Shown here in pieces: positions 54,353 to 63,150 of a stretch of DNA of 64,000 nt (the stretch's first letter is position 1; each line of letters begins with the position of its first letter). Position numbers and translations under genes: made by a program. The DNA lies in contig CBFHKX010000003.1 of NCBI GenBank assembly GCA_965656535.1, forward strand, positions 310,001 through 374,000. Reading direction: 5' to 3'. The DNA is from Lishizhenia sp965656535. Its GTDB lineage: Bacteria > Bacteroidota > Bacteroidia > Flavobacteriales_D > Crocinitomicaceae. Under the pieces are notes generated by a model. The model worked only from the letters and a program-made list of their open reading frames with translations, made no database searches and was not told the DNA's origin.

Positions 54353-55187
54353 ATGCAAAATCAACTCTTCTATTTTTTTGCTTACCTTCTTTTGTTAGAT
54401 TATCCGCTACTGGTTTTTTTTCTCCTTTAAAGTCAACCTCTAATTTATCTGGTGCTAATCCTAAGGCTACAAAATAATCTTTAATGCTTTGTGCTCTTCT
54501 TTTCGATAAACCAATGTTGTACGCGTCTGTTCCAACAGCATCTGTATGTCCTGTTACCGATATACGAATATCGTGATGACCATTCACCACCCTTACCATT
54601 TCTTTTAAATACAACTCATACTCTTTTCTTATTTCTGCTTTATCGTGATCAAAATAAATGGGTTTGAATACAAAATTTTCCATCTCTTCTTGTCTTATGT
54701 GCGGTGCAGGATAACCTGCAGCATAGTCTTCCAAAAAAACAGAAAACCAAGATTTTGTTAATGGCTCTGACGTGTCAAAAGTAAAAGTAGAAGTGGAAGG
54801 ATAAAGTACAATTTCGCCTATTTCTTTTCTACAATCTACACTCTTGTATGTTCCTTTTAAATAACCTTTCTCTGAATCAAAAGACAACTCCATTCGCAAC
54901 TTACAACGCGGAGTATTTCTGGTATTAGATGAAGATTTTGATCCCATCTCTATTAGCACAAACTCATCTTCATTTATTTCTAAATTGAAGCGTTTTACAC
55001 TGTAAACGTTTTCATTCATTGTTTCGATCCTGGTATAATTCTCTCCTTTTTTGAATTGTATATAAAGTAAATTAGGTTTGGAATTCACTTCATTTTTAAT
55101 AAAACCTTGATAAACACCTTCAGGAACGTTTTGAGACAAGGTGAAAGTCCAAATAAAAGCAAATAATGATATTAAAATGTACTGCAT
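54345..55187 (-). CDS. OmpA-family peptidoglycan-binding protein
   Basis: The preferred start is the ATG at 55187 (MQYILISLFAFIWTFTLSQ, a signal peptide; 280 aa). The frame could begin at 55235 with 16 more residues, which would put extra sequence before the signal peptide. The middle part is beta-rich and unrecognised. The C-terminal third is an OmpA-like domain (IYFDHDKAEI, SVTGHTDAVGTDAYNIGLSK, KQKNRRVDFAF), which anchors the outer membrane to peptidoglycan. Divergent from the GT9 gene, with about 90 bases between starts. Confidence 0.85.
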   Translation of the reverse strand: MQYILISLFAFIWTFTLSQNVPEGVYQGFIKNEVNSKPNLLYIQFKKGENYTRIETMNENVYSVKRFNLEINEDEFVLIEMGSKSSSNTRNTPRCKLRMELSFDSEKGYLKGTYKSVDCRKEIGEIVLYPSTSTFTFDTSEPLTKSWFSVFLEDYAAGYPAPHIRQEEMENFVFKPIYFDHDKAEIRKEYELYLKEMVRVVNGHHDIRISVTGHTDAVGTDAYNIGLSKRRAQSIKDYFVALGLAPDKLEVDFKGEKKPVADNLTKEGKQKNRRVDFAFI

Positions 55188-55244
55188 ACTATTCATTATA
55201 TGTAAAGTGTCAAAAAATGTTCCAGTTTTAAGCATAAAAATCTA

Positions 55245-55271
55245 TTGTTTTTAATTAAAGACTTATTTTTG
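55245..55271 (+). promoter_or_regulatory. Putative promoter of the GT9 gene, -7 box TATTTTTG
   Basis: Exact TAnnTTTG at 55264-55271, ending 6 bases before the ATG at 55278, so the leader is at most a few bases. A TTG at 55245-55247 is only 16 bases upstream, shorter than usual. Confidence 0.4.
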
Positions 55272-55277
55272 GCTCAT

Positions 55278-56234
55278 ATGAAACGATTCTTAATTATTCA
55301 GACTGCATTCTTAGGTGATGTAATTTTGGCTACTCCAGTCGTTTCAGAATTAAAAAGAATTTACCCTGAATGTATCATAGACTTTATAGTAAGAAAAGGG
55401 AATGAATCGCTATTGGAGAATAATCCTAAAATTAATTCTGTATTCATTTGGAATAAAAAAGAAGGAAAATACAAAGCATTATTTGGTATAATTAAACAAA
55501 TTAGAAAACAACGCTATACAGAGGTTATCAATTTACACCGTTTTGCAAGTTCGGGATTAATTACACTCTTTGCTAAAGCCGATAAAAAAATTGGATTTAA
55601 TAAAAATCCGCTCTCTTTTCTATACACGCTTAAGTACAATCATAAAATTAGAAATGGACAACACGAAGTAGAACGTAATTTGACATTGATTGAACTACAT
55701 GGAGTAAAAACGAAAGTACGACCTGAACTTTTTCCTTCTCAAAAAGATTTTGAAAAAATTGAGCAATTCACCAAAATTCCATTTATCTGTTTTTCTCCTG
55801 CTTCCGTTTGGTTCACAAAGCAGCTCCCAAAAGAGAAGTGGATAGCGCTTGGTAAAAAGTACACGAGCAAAACAATTTATTTACTGGGTGGTCCGGCAGA
55901 CGCTAGTCTTTGTAAATCTATTCAAGAAAAACTACCGAACGCCGTTACGTTAGCAGGAAAATTATCACTTCTAGAAAGTGCTGCGTTAATAAGTAAATCA
56001 GAGCGGAGTTATGTTAATGATTCTGGACCATTGCACATCTCTAGCGCAATGAATACACCAACTACTGCTTTTTTCTGTTCCACTGTTCCAGAATTTGGAT
56101 TTGGTCCGCTAGCCGATAACAGTAAAATTATTAGCCAGTCTTTAGCATGTAAACCTTGTGGTTTGCACGGTTATAAAAGTTGTCCTGAAAATCATTTTAA
56201 TTGTGGAAATACAATAGATACCACGGCGCTTTAA
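55278..56234 (+). CDS. Glycosyltransferase family 9 (heptosyltransferase II-like)
   Basis: The protein has 318 residues from ATG 55278 (MKRFLIIQTAFLGDVILATP); an upstream in-frame ATG at 55245 would add 11 residues before the conserved start. The first motif, FLGDVILATPVV, and the late segment YVNDSGPLHISSAMNTPT are typical of GT9 enzymes of the RfaF/WaaF group, which add heptose to the lipopolysaccharide inner core. A cysteine-rich end (ACKPCGLHGYKSCPENH) is also a trait of this group. The acceptor is probably lipopolysaccharide; sugar specificity is not determined. Confidence 0.85.
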   Translation: MKRFLIIQTAFLGDVILATPVVSELKRIYPECIIDFIVRKGNESLLENNPKINSVFIWNKKEGKYKALFGIIKQIRKQRYTEVINLHRFASSGLITLFAKADKKIGFNKNPLSFLYTLKYNHKIRNGQHEVERNLTLIELHGVKTKVRPELFPSQKDFEKIEQFTKIPFICFSPASVWFTKQLPKEKWIALGKKYTSKTIYLLGGPADASLCKSIQEKLPNAVTLAGKLSLLESAALISKSERSYVNDSGPLHISSAMNTPTTAFFCSTVPEFGFGPLADNSKIISQSLACKPCGLHGYKSCPENHFNCGNTIDTTAL

Positions 56235-56268
56235 TCTTGTTAGCAACCGATAAATAATATGCTAGATT

Positions 56269-57252
56269 TTACTGAAGTTGATTGGTTTTACAGCTAACTG
56301 TATCTCCTAGCGTTTCAAAAAAATGAATTAAATCATCTTCTTGGTTTTGAGTAAGGGTAAATGGTTGTATAATGGGCGATTGATTGAAATGACCAGCTCC
56401 ACCCTGTTTATAATTCTCTAACACTTGTTTTAGTGTGAAAAATTGACCGTTGTGCATGTAGGGAGCTGTGAGTGTAACATTTCTTAAGCTTGGTATTTTA
56501 AATTTAGCCATATCATTCGTATCCAAAGTAGCTCTGAATTTTCCCTTATCTGTATATTGAAACGAAGCATACAAGCCATTATTGGCTAAATCAAAGTTGG
56601 TGAACATAGGAGGAGTATGACATTCTGTACAGTACAATTCTTCAGAAAATAATTTCCACCCCCTTTTTGCAGAACTACTAATTGCCTTATCATCTTTGTG
56701 ATAATAATATTGGTCAAATGCAGAATGATTAGAAATTAAAGTTCTTTGATAAGCAGAAATTGCCCTAGTAACAACAAACATATCAAGTTCTCTTCCGTAA
56801 ATCTCTTTCGCTTGTTGCACATAAAAAGAATCTGTTTTCAGTTTATTTACCAATTGATTTAAATCCATACTCATCTCTGTTTCATCTTGTAAAGGATCAA
56901 GCATTTGCATTTCTAACGACTTAACCATTCCTTCTGCCATCATATGTGGCAAATATCCTACATTCATTAATGATGGAGCATTCCGACTTCCTTGTCTTGC
57001 CCTTACTCCGAGCGTAATAGGTGCTTTATCTGCAAAGGCATACTCTGGCTTATGACAAGTAGCACAACTTACCTTATTATCTAATGATAAACGCGTGTCA
57101 AAAAACATTTTCCTTCCTAGCTCAATGTTTTGAGCAGTAAACAAAGTAGAATCCGGCAAAGGTATTTCGCCCAAAGGATTAAAACGTTCTATTGTATTAT
57201 GATTACAAGAAAACAAACTGATTAACACTAAAATTAAAATGGTATACTTCAT
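56269..57252 (-). CDS. Di-heme cytochrome c peroxidase-like lipoprotein (MauG family)
   Basis: From ATG 57252 (MKYTILILVLISLFSC, lipoprotein signal with Cys16) the protein has 327 residues; a longer frame from 57306 puts 18 residues ahead of the signal. Two heme c motifs are present, CATCH and CTECH, with the typical spacing of about 160 residues, and the context SRNAPSLMNVGY and NVTLTAPYMHNGQF is characteristic of bacterial di-heme peroxidases. It likely reduces hydrogen peroxide in the periplasm, taking electrons from a cytochrome or cupredoxin. It is monocistronic. Confidence 0.88.
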   Translation of the reverse strand: MKYTILILVLISLFSCNHNTIERFNPLGEIPLPDSTLFTAQNIELGRKMFFDTRLSLDNKVSCATCHKPEYAFADKAPITLGVRARQGSRNAPSLMNVGYLPHMMAEGMVKSLEMQMLDPLQDETEMSMDLNQLVNKLKTDSFYVQQAKEIYGRELDMFVVTRAISAYQRTLISNHSAFDQYYYHKDDKAISSSAKRGWKLFSEELYCTECHTPPMFTNFDLANNGLYASFQYTDKGKFRATLDTNDMAKFKIPSLRNVTLTAPYMHNGQFFTLKQVLENYKQGGAGHFNQSPIIQPFTLTQNQEDDLIHFFETLGDTVSCKTNQLQ

Positions 57253-57440
57253 TGTGCTCTTAATATTCCAAAGATAAAGAGTTTTCATAAAAATTAACCA
57301 AATCATTTACCTAAGTATACCATTAACAACAATTGTAACTCAAAAAAACATTACCTTAATCTAATTTTTACTTAAAAAAGACAGAAGGAGTATCCAAGTA
57401 AACAATTGTTTTAGACATTGGTTAATAAAGAAAACGAAGC

Positions 57441-58391
57441 ATGAGATATTTACACTATAAAAACGGAGAAAAATTACCAATAATTGGATTGGGAACTTGG
57501 AAATCGCAAAACGGAGAAGCTGCTAAGTCAGTAAAAATTGCATTAGATAACGGTTACGAACATATAGATTGTGCTGCAACATATGGAAATGAAGCAGAAA
57601 TTGGTGAAGTTTTTGAGCAACATTTTAAAAACCATGATAGACAAAAAGTGCACATTACTTCTAAATTATGGAATAACGCCCATTTACCAAAAGATGTTGA
57701 ACCAGCGCTACGTCAAACACTTGCGGATTTAAAGCTAGACTATTTAGACTTATACCTCATGCACTGGCCGGTTGCGTTTAAGCCAGAAGAAGGTTTTCCG
57801 CAAACGGCAGAGGGTTATTTAAGTTTAGAAGAAGCTCCGCTGATTGATACATGGAATGCCATGGTTGATTTACAGAAGAAAGGACTGGTTAAGCACATTG
57901 GCGTTTCTAATTTTAGCGTAAAAAAGTTGAAAGATTTAATTTCAAAAACAGATTACACACCAGAGGTTAACCAAATCGAGATGCACGTCTATTTGCAACA
58001 ACCAGAAATGAGAAGCTATTGTGAAACTTCTGATATATTACTTACAGGTTATTCTCCTCTTGGATCTGCAGATAGATCTGAAAATATGAAGCAAGAAAAC
58101 GAACCTAGTTTGTTTGAAGATGATACCATAAAAGAATTGGCTAAAAAATACGATGTACACCCAGCTAACATATTAACTGGCTGGCATGTAAATAGCAACA
58201 TAGCTGCAATACCAAAATCATTAAATGAAAAACACATAATAGCGAATCATAAAAATGCAGATTTTACTCTAGACGCTAAGGACTTGGTGAAACTACAAAA
58301 CTTAGATCGACATTACCGATTCATTAATGGAAAATTCTTTGAGTTAGAGGGAAATTCTTACACTGATATTTACGACGAACAAACACCATAA
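57441..58391 (+). CDS. Aldo/keto reductase
   Basis: The protein has 316 residues and the AKR TIM-barrel motifs: GLGTWKS near the start, DCAATYGNEAEIG with catalytic Asp and Tyr, HITSKLWN with catalytic Lys, and DLYLMHWPV with the His. IAAIPKSLNEKHI near the end is the NADPH-binding loop. It reduces aldehydes or ketones with NADPH in the cytoplasm. Substrate undetermined. Convergent with sucC, with a shared hairpin at 58432-58465 between them. Confidence 0.9.
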   Translation: MRYLHYKNGEKLPIIGLGTWKSQNGEAAKSVKIALDNGYEHIDCAATYGNEAEIGEVFEQHFKNHDRQKVHITSKLWNNAHLPKDVEPALRQTLADLKLDYLDLYLMHWPVAFKPEEGFPQTAEGYLSLEEAPLIDTWNAMVDLQKKGLVKHIGVSNFSVKKLKDLISKTDYTPEVNQIEMHVYLQQPEMRSYCETSDILLTGYSPLGSADRSENMKQENEPSLFEDDTIKELAKKYDVHPANILTGWHVNSNIAAIPKSLNEKHIIANHKNADFTLDAKDLVKLQNLDRHYRFINGKFFELEGNSYTDIYDEQTP

Positions 58392-58431
58392 AAAATTAAT
58401 GCGACCTAAATAAACAAGAAAAGTATAGAAC

Positions 58432-58465
58432 AAAAAAAAAGGAATCCAATGTGGATTCCTTTTTT
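58432..58465. terminator. Bidirectional terminator between the aldo/keto reductase gene and sucC
   Basis: GGAATCC and GGATTCC pair around AATGT, with nine A before and six T after, so both convergent transcripts can end here. Confidence 0.88.
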
Positions 58466-58483
58466 AATATATTAGAATTTAGC

Positions 58484-59695
58484 TTACGCTAAGACTTCTC
58501 TTACTTTATCAGCTGCTTCTTGCAATAAAACTACAGAGATAACATCTAAACCAGAGTTATCAATTAATTCTTTTGCTTCGATTGCATTTGTACCTTGTAA
58601 ACGAACAATTAAAGGAACTGGGAAAGAACCCATGTTCTTGTATGCGTCAACAACACCTTGTGCAACTCTGTCACATCTTACAATTCCTCCAAAAATGTTA
58701 ATTAAGATTGCCTTAACGTTCTCATCTTTTAAGATAATTTTAAATGCTTTCTCAACACGTTCTGCATCAGCAGTACCACCAACGTCTAAGAAGTTTGCTG
58801 GATTACCGCCAGACATCTTAATGATATCCATAGTAGCCATTGCAAGTCCTGCACCGTTAACCATACAACCTACGTTACCATCTAACTTAACAAAGTTTAA
58901 TCCTGCTTCATCTGCTTCTACTTCCGTAGGATCTTCCTCTGTCTTATCTCGCATTTCTGCATATGCTTTGTGACGGAACAGTGCATTATCATCTAAAGTA
59001 ACTTTTGCGTCTACGGCAATAATTTTATCATCAGATGTTTTTAATACTGGGTTAATTTCAAACATTGAAGCATCACAACCTTCGTAAGCAGCATAAAGTG
59101 CAGAAACGAATTTTGTCATTTGCTTCATAGCCATACCTGATAGTCCAAGATTGAATGCAATTTTACGCATTTGAAAACCTTGTAAACCAACTTTAGGATC
59201 TATTTCTTCTTTAAATATTAAGTGTGGAGTTTCTTCTGCAACCGTTTCGATATCCATACCACCTTCTGTAGAATACATGATGATATTTCTACCATTATCT
59301 CTATCCATAAGCACAGACATGTAGAACTCTGAAGGTTCTGAAGCACCTGGATAATAAACATCCTCGGCAATTAATACTTTATTTACACGTTTTCCAACAC
59401 CGTTTGTTTGCGCTGTTTCTAAGTGTCCACCTAAAATACCTTTAACTGTATCTTCAACTTTATCAATACCTTTTGCTAAAACAACACCATGCGATCCTGT
59501 TTCTTCTACTGTACCTTTACCTCTACCTCCGGCGTGGATTTGCGCTTTCACTACAAACCATTCTGTACCTGTTGAAGCATTTAGTTCCTTTGCTTTTGCT
59601 ACAGCATCTTCTACTTTATCCACTACAACTCCTTCTTGAATTGCAACTCCAAAGCTTTTTAATATTGATTTCCCTTGATATTCGTGTAAATTCAT
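58484..59695 (-). CDS. sucC: Succinyl-CoA ligase (ADP-forming), beta subunit
   Basis: The protein has 403 residues, the usual size. An ATP-grasp domain (about 1-240) begins MNLHEYQGKSILKSFGV and holds VKAQIHAGGRGKG. The C-terminal CoA-ligase domain has GCMVNGAGLAMATMD, FLDVGGTA and NIFGGIVRCD. It makes ATP or GTP from succinyl-CoA in the TCA cycle, with the alpha subunit (sucD) encoded elsewhere. Its separation from sucD is common in Bacteroidota. Confidence 0.95.
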   Translation of the reverse strand: MNLHEYQGKSILKSFGVAIQEGVVVDKVEDAVAKAKELNASTGTEWFVVKAQIHAGGRGKGTVEETGSHGVVLAKGIDKVEDTVKGILGGHLETAQTNGVGKRVNKVLIAEDVYYPGASEPSEFYMSVLMDRDNGRNIIMYSTEGGMDIETVAEETPHLIFKEEIDPKVGLQGFQMRKIAFNLGLSGMAMKQMTKFVSALYAAYEGCDASMFEINPVLKTSDDKIIAVDAKVTLDDNALFRHKAYAEMRDKTEEDPTEVEADEAGLNFVKLDGNVGCMVNGAGLAMATMDIIKMSGGNPANFLDVGGTADAERVEKAFKIILKDENVKAILINIFGGIVRCDRVAQGVVDAYKNMGSFPVPLIVRLQGTNAIEAKELIDNSGLDVISVVLLQEAADKVREVLA

Positions 59696-59808
59696 CGTCT
59701 AATTATTATTGCGCCATAAAAGTAATTATTTGTTTGTAGAATAGTGAAAAATCACAAATAAAATTTAGAAAACTATTCCTTTATTACCGCGTGATTTGAC
59801 TTTTAGCT

Positions 59809-60432
59809 CTAAAATTTAGCTGAGAATCCAAAACTTAGTAATGGACCACCTAAACCAATGGCTGCATTTAAGCCAACATGCTCATTAAAGAAGTATCTTG
59901 TACCAATAGCAAGTCTTAATGCAACTGGCAAAAGAGATTCTGTATCTTCCGATGTAAAACCTGGATCATTTGTATCAAATGTAAACGTTCTATTCCCATA
60001 ACCTGCTCCTCCCGAAAGATAGGCATCGAAGTTATCAGAATTCTTAACAAAATGATAATTGAAAGTTAGAAGTAAATTCAATTTTTGAGTCCGTAAATCA
60101 TAGTTATAAACAACAGGCTGATTATTCGAATTCACTGAATTTTCTGTGTATTCAATTGTGGTATTATTAAAGTTAATATCTGCACCAATCCCAAAATTAT
60201 CAGCAACCATATACTCTCCTCTAATTCCGAGAGGACCGATACCTGAAATTTTCAAATCTTGTTCTGACCCGGATGCTGCATAAGCATTCTTAAAAATTGC
60301 TGTATACAAATTGGGAAAACCATAAAAGGCGTCAACAACCACGTTGCCTTCTCTTAGTACTTGAGCTTGTGCTGAATTTGTTGATAAAACAATTGCACTA
60401 ACCAATACAAATAATTGAATTGTCTTTTTCAT
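59809..60432 (-). CDS. Outer-membrane beta-barrel protein
   Basis: The protein has 207 residues. A signal peptide (about 1-24, STNSAQAQ) is followed by alternating strands of an eight-stranded small barrel (IGADINFNNTTIEYTE, KLNLLLTFNYHFVKN) and a C-terminal phenylalanine (SFGFSAKF), the usual recognition signal for Bam. Function unknown; such small barrels resemble OmpW/OmpX-type porins. No domain of known activity is present. It is preceded by its own intergenic region with the terminator of the aconitase gene. Confidence 0.75.
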   Translation of the reverse strand: MKKTIQLFVLVSAIVLSTNSAQAQVLREGNVVVDAFYGFPNLYTAIFKNAYAASGSEQDLKISGIGPLGIRGEYMVADNFGIGADINFNNTTIEYTENSVNSNNQPVVYNYDLRTQKLNLLLTFNYHFVKNSDNFDAYLSGGAGYGNRTFTFDTNDPGFTSEDTESLLPVALRLAIGTRYFFNEHVGLNAAIGLGGPLLSFGFSAKF

Positions 60433-60467
60433 ATCTTTTTTTTTAACGGAGTTAAAAAAAAAGACAA

Positions 60468-60495
60468 AAGCCGATCACATAAGTATGAACGGCTT
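60468..60495 (-). terminator. Terminator after aconitase
   Basis: On the minus strand AAGCCG and CGGCTT pair around a 16-base loop, followed by TTGTC and nine T (60454-60462). The stem is short, but the T-run is long. Confidence 0.6.
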
Positions 60496-60516
60496 AAAAA
60501 AACAGATGAATTGCTT

Positions 60517-62790
60517 TTAATTCTTTAAAGCATCTTCCTTAATTTTATTTAAAGCAGAACCTTTTTGGAACCACTCAATTTGCTGCGCGTTGTAAGTGTG
60601 ATTTAATTTAATCATATCCTTAGAACCATCTTTATGAGCAACCTCTAATGTCAATTGCTTTTCAGGAGCAAAATCAGCGAGATCAATAAAGTTAAATGTA
60701 TCGTCTTCTTTGATTAAATCGTAATCTGCCTCATTCGTAAAAGTAAGACCTAACATACCTTGCTTTTTAAGGTTTGTTTCGTGGATACGTGCAAAGGACT
60801 TAACAATAACGGCAATAACTCCTAAATGTCTTGGCTCCATTGCAGCGTGCTCTCTTGAAGAACCTTCTCCGTAGTTATGATCTCCAACAACAATTGAAGG
60901 TACACCAGCTGCTTTGTATGCTCTAGCAGCGTCTGGAACAGCAGAAACCTCTCCAGTTAATTGATTTACGACTTCGTTTGTTTTACCACCAAATGCGTTA
61001 ACAGCACCGATTAAACAATTGTTAGAAATATTATCTAGGTGACCTCTGTATCTTAACCATGGACCAGCCATCGAAATATGATCTGTAGTACATTTACCAA
61101 ACGCCTTAATTAAAAGTTTTGCTCCATTAATATTTTCTCCATTCCATGGAGCGAAAGGTGTAAGTAACTGTAAACGATCAGATTTAGGGTCTACAACCAC
61201 CTGTACAGCTGAACCATCTTCGGCCGGTGCTTGATAACCGTTATCTTCTACATCAAAACCTTTTTTCGGCAACTCGTCTCCAGTTGGAGCTTCTAACATT
61301 ACAGACTCACCGTTTTTATTCATTAATGTATCTGTCATAGGGTTAAAATCTAACCTACCTGAGATCGCGATTGCTGCAACTATTTCTGGCGAAGCAACAA
61401 AGGCATGTGTATTCGGGTTTCCGTCTGCTCTTTTTGCGAAGTTTCTATTAAACGAGTGAACAATAGAGTTTTTAGGCGCATTCTTAGGATCAGAATAACG
61501 TGCCCATTGACCGATACATGGTCCGCAAGCATTTGTAAAAATTGTAGCGTCTAAATCTTCAAAAATATCAATTAATCCGTCTCTTTCAGCAGTAAAACGT
61601 ACCATTTCTGAACCTGGATTAATACCAAATTGCGCTTTTGTTTCCAACCCTTTATCTACGGCTTGTTTTGCAATAGAAGCAGCACGTGCTAAATCTTCAT
61701 AGGAAGAGTTTGTACATGAACCAATTAATCCCCATTCAACATCTAAGGGCCAGCCGTTTTCTGTAGCTTTTGCCGTCATTTGTCCTACTTCCGTACCTAA
61801 ATCTGGAGAAAAAGGTCCGTTTAACTGAGGCATTAACTCAGAAAGGTTAATTTCTATTACTTGATCAAAATATTGTTCTGGGTTATCGTAAACCTCTTGG
61901 TCTCCCGTTAAGTGCTCGGCTACCTGATCTGCCAATTCTACAATGTCTGCTCTATCTGTAGCTTTTAAATATCTACGCATAGATTCGTCATAACCAAAAG
62001 TAGAAGTTGTAGCTCCAATTTCTGCTCCCATGTTACAAATTGTACCTTTTCCAGTACAAGACATAGACTGAGCACCTTCTCCGAAATACTCTACAATTGC
62101 ACCGGTACCACCTTTAACAGTTAAAATATCTGCAACTTTAAGAATAACATCTTTTGGCGCAGCCCAACCGTTTAATTTACCAGTAAGCTTAACACCTATA
62201 AGTTTTGGAAATTTCAACTCCCAAGCCATACCTGCCATTACATCAACAGCATCAGCTCCACCAACACCAACAGCGACCATTCCTAATCCTCCGGCATTTA
62301 CTGTATGTGAGTCAGTTCCTATCATCATTCCACCTGGAAAAGCATAGTTTTCTAAAACTACTTGGTGAATAATACCTGCTCCAGGTTTCCAAAATCCAAT
62401 ACCATATTTATCACAAACAGAACTTAAGAAATTAAAGACTTCGTTGTTCTTATTGATTCCATCTTGTAAATCTTTTGAAGCACCTAGTTTAGCTTGAATT
62501 AAGTGATCTGCATGCGCCGTTGAAGGAACAGCAACTTTATCTTTACCCGCTTGCATAAACTGTAACAATGCCATTTGAGCCGTTGCATCTTGCATGGCTA
62601 CTCTATCTGGAGCAAAATCTACATAAGATTTCCCTCTTGTATGTGCTTGTGTAGCTTCTCCCTCCCATAAGTGAGTGTAAAGAATTTTCTCTGCTAACGT
62701 TAACGGTTTGTTTACGATTTTTCTTGCAGCTGCAATACGTTCTGGATAACGTTCGTAAACAGCCTTAATCATGTCTATGTCAAATGCCAT
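60517..62790 (-). CDS. Aconitate hydratase
   Basis: The protein has 757 residues and belongs to the mitochondrial-type aconitase clade. It interconverts citrate and isocitrate with a [4Fe-4S] cluster. Cluster cysteines are visible in GSCTNSSYED and NACGPCIGQW. The active-site stretch GEGSSREHAAMEPRHLG lies in the swivel domain, and GTDSHTVNAGGLGM is near residue 160. The length matches the mitochondrial type, not the longer AcnA or AcnB. An AcnA/AcnB type symbol would be uncertain. Monocistronic. Confidence 0.93.
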   Translation of the reverse strand: MAFDIDMIKAVYERYPERIAAARKIVNKPLTLAEKILYTHLWEGEATQAHTRGKSYVDFAPDRVAMQDATAQMALLQFMQAGKDKVAVPSTAHADHLIQAKLGASKDLQDGINKNNEVFNFLSSVCDKYGIGFWKPGAGIIHQVVLENYAFPGGMMIGTDSHTVNAGGLGMVAVGVGGADAVDVMAGMAWELKFPKLIGVKLTGKLNGWAAPKDVILKVADILTVKGGTGAIVEYFGEGAQSMSCTGKGTICNMGAEIGATTSTFGYDESMRRYLKATDRADIVELADQVAEHLTGDQEVYDNPEQYFDQVIEINLSELMPQLNGPFSPDLGTEVGQMTAKATENGWPLDVEWGLIGSCTNSSYEDLARAASIAKQAVDKGLETKAQFGINPGSEMVRFTAERDGLIDIFEDLDATIFTNACGPCIGQWARYSDPKNAPKNSIVHSFNRNFAKRADGNPNTHAFVASPEIVAAIAISGRLDFNPMTDTLMNKNGESVMLEAPTGDELPKKGFDVEDNGYQAPAEDGSAVQVVVDPKSDRLQLLTPFAPWNGENINGAKLLIKAFGKCTTDHISMAGPWLRYRGHLDNISNNCLIGAVNAFGGKTNEVVNQLTGEVSAVPDAARAYKAAGVPSIVVGDHNYGEGSSREHAAMEPRHLGVIAVIVKSFARIHETNLKKQGMLGLTFTNEADYDLIKEDDTFNFIDLADFAPEKQLTLEVAHKDGSKDMIKLNHTYNAQQIEWFQKGSALNKIKEDALKN

Positions 62791-63150
62791 GTTTTATTAT
62801 GCTTTAAAGTTCTAAAAATGTTGTGCGAATTTAATAAAACTCTAATTAAGAAAAAAGCAGAAGCTGCGCTAAATACTTAATTATATTTATTCTAAAGAAA
62901 AATTAATTAACAAGCTAGACAAGACTCCATGAATACTCTGTTTTCTATTAAATAAACCAGGACTGTCTGTAAAATAGTACATTCCCAAAAAGGCATAGTA
63001 TTGATTAATGTTAAAAACAAAAACTAAAATTCTTGACTCAAGAGATAGCATCTCTCTAATATTTCATAAGGTATACACTGAAAATTGAACACTACTCATG
63101 CTAAATATCATATAACCGCTAATTGAATTTTAAATGGTTTTTCAATTTAC
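62791..63150. other. Intergenic region of 360 bases, AT-rich
   Basis: It should hold the aconitase promoter; TAAATTCG on the minus strand (7 of 8 to TAnnTTTG) is the best -7 candidate, but weak. A 54-codon minus-strand frame at 62887-63051 is described under findings. No repeat, RNA gene or terminator of clear quality was seen. Confidence 0.6.
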
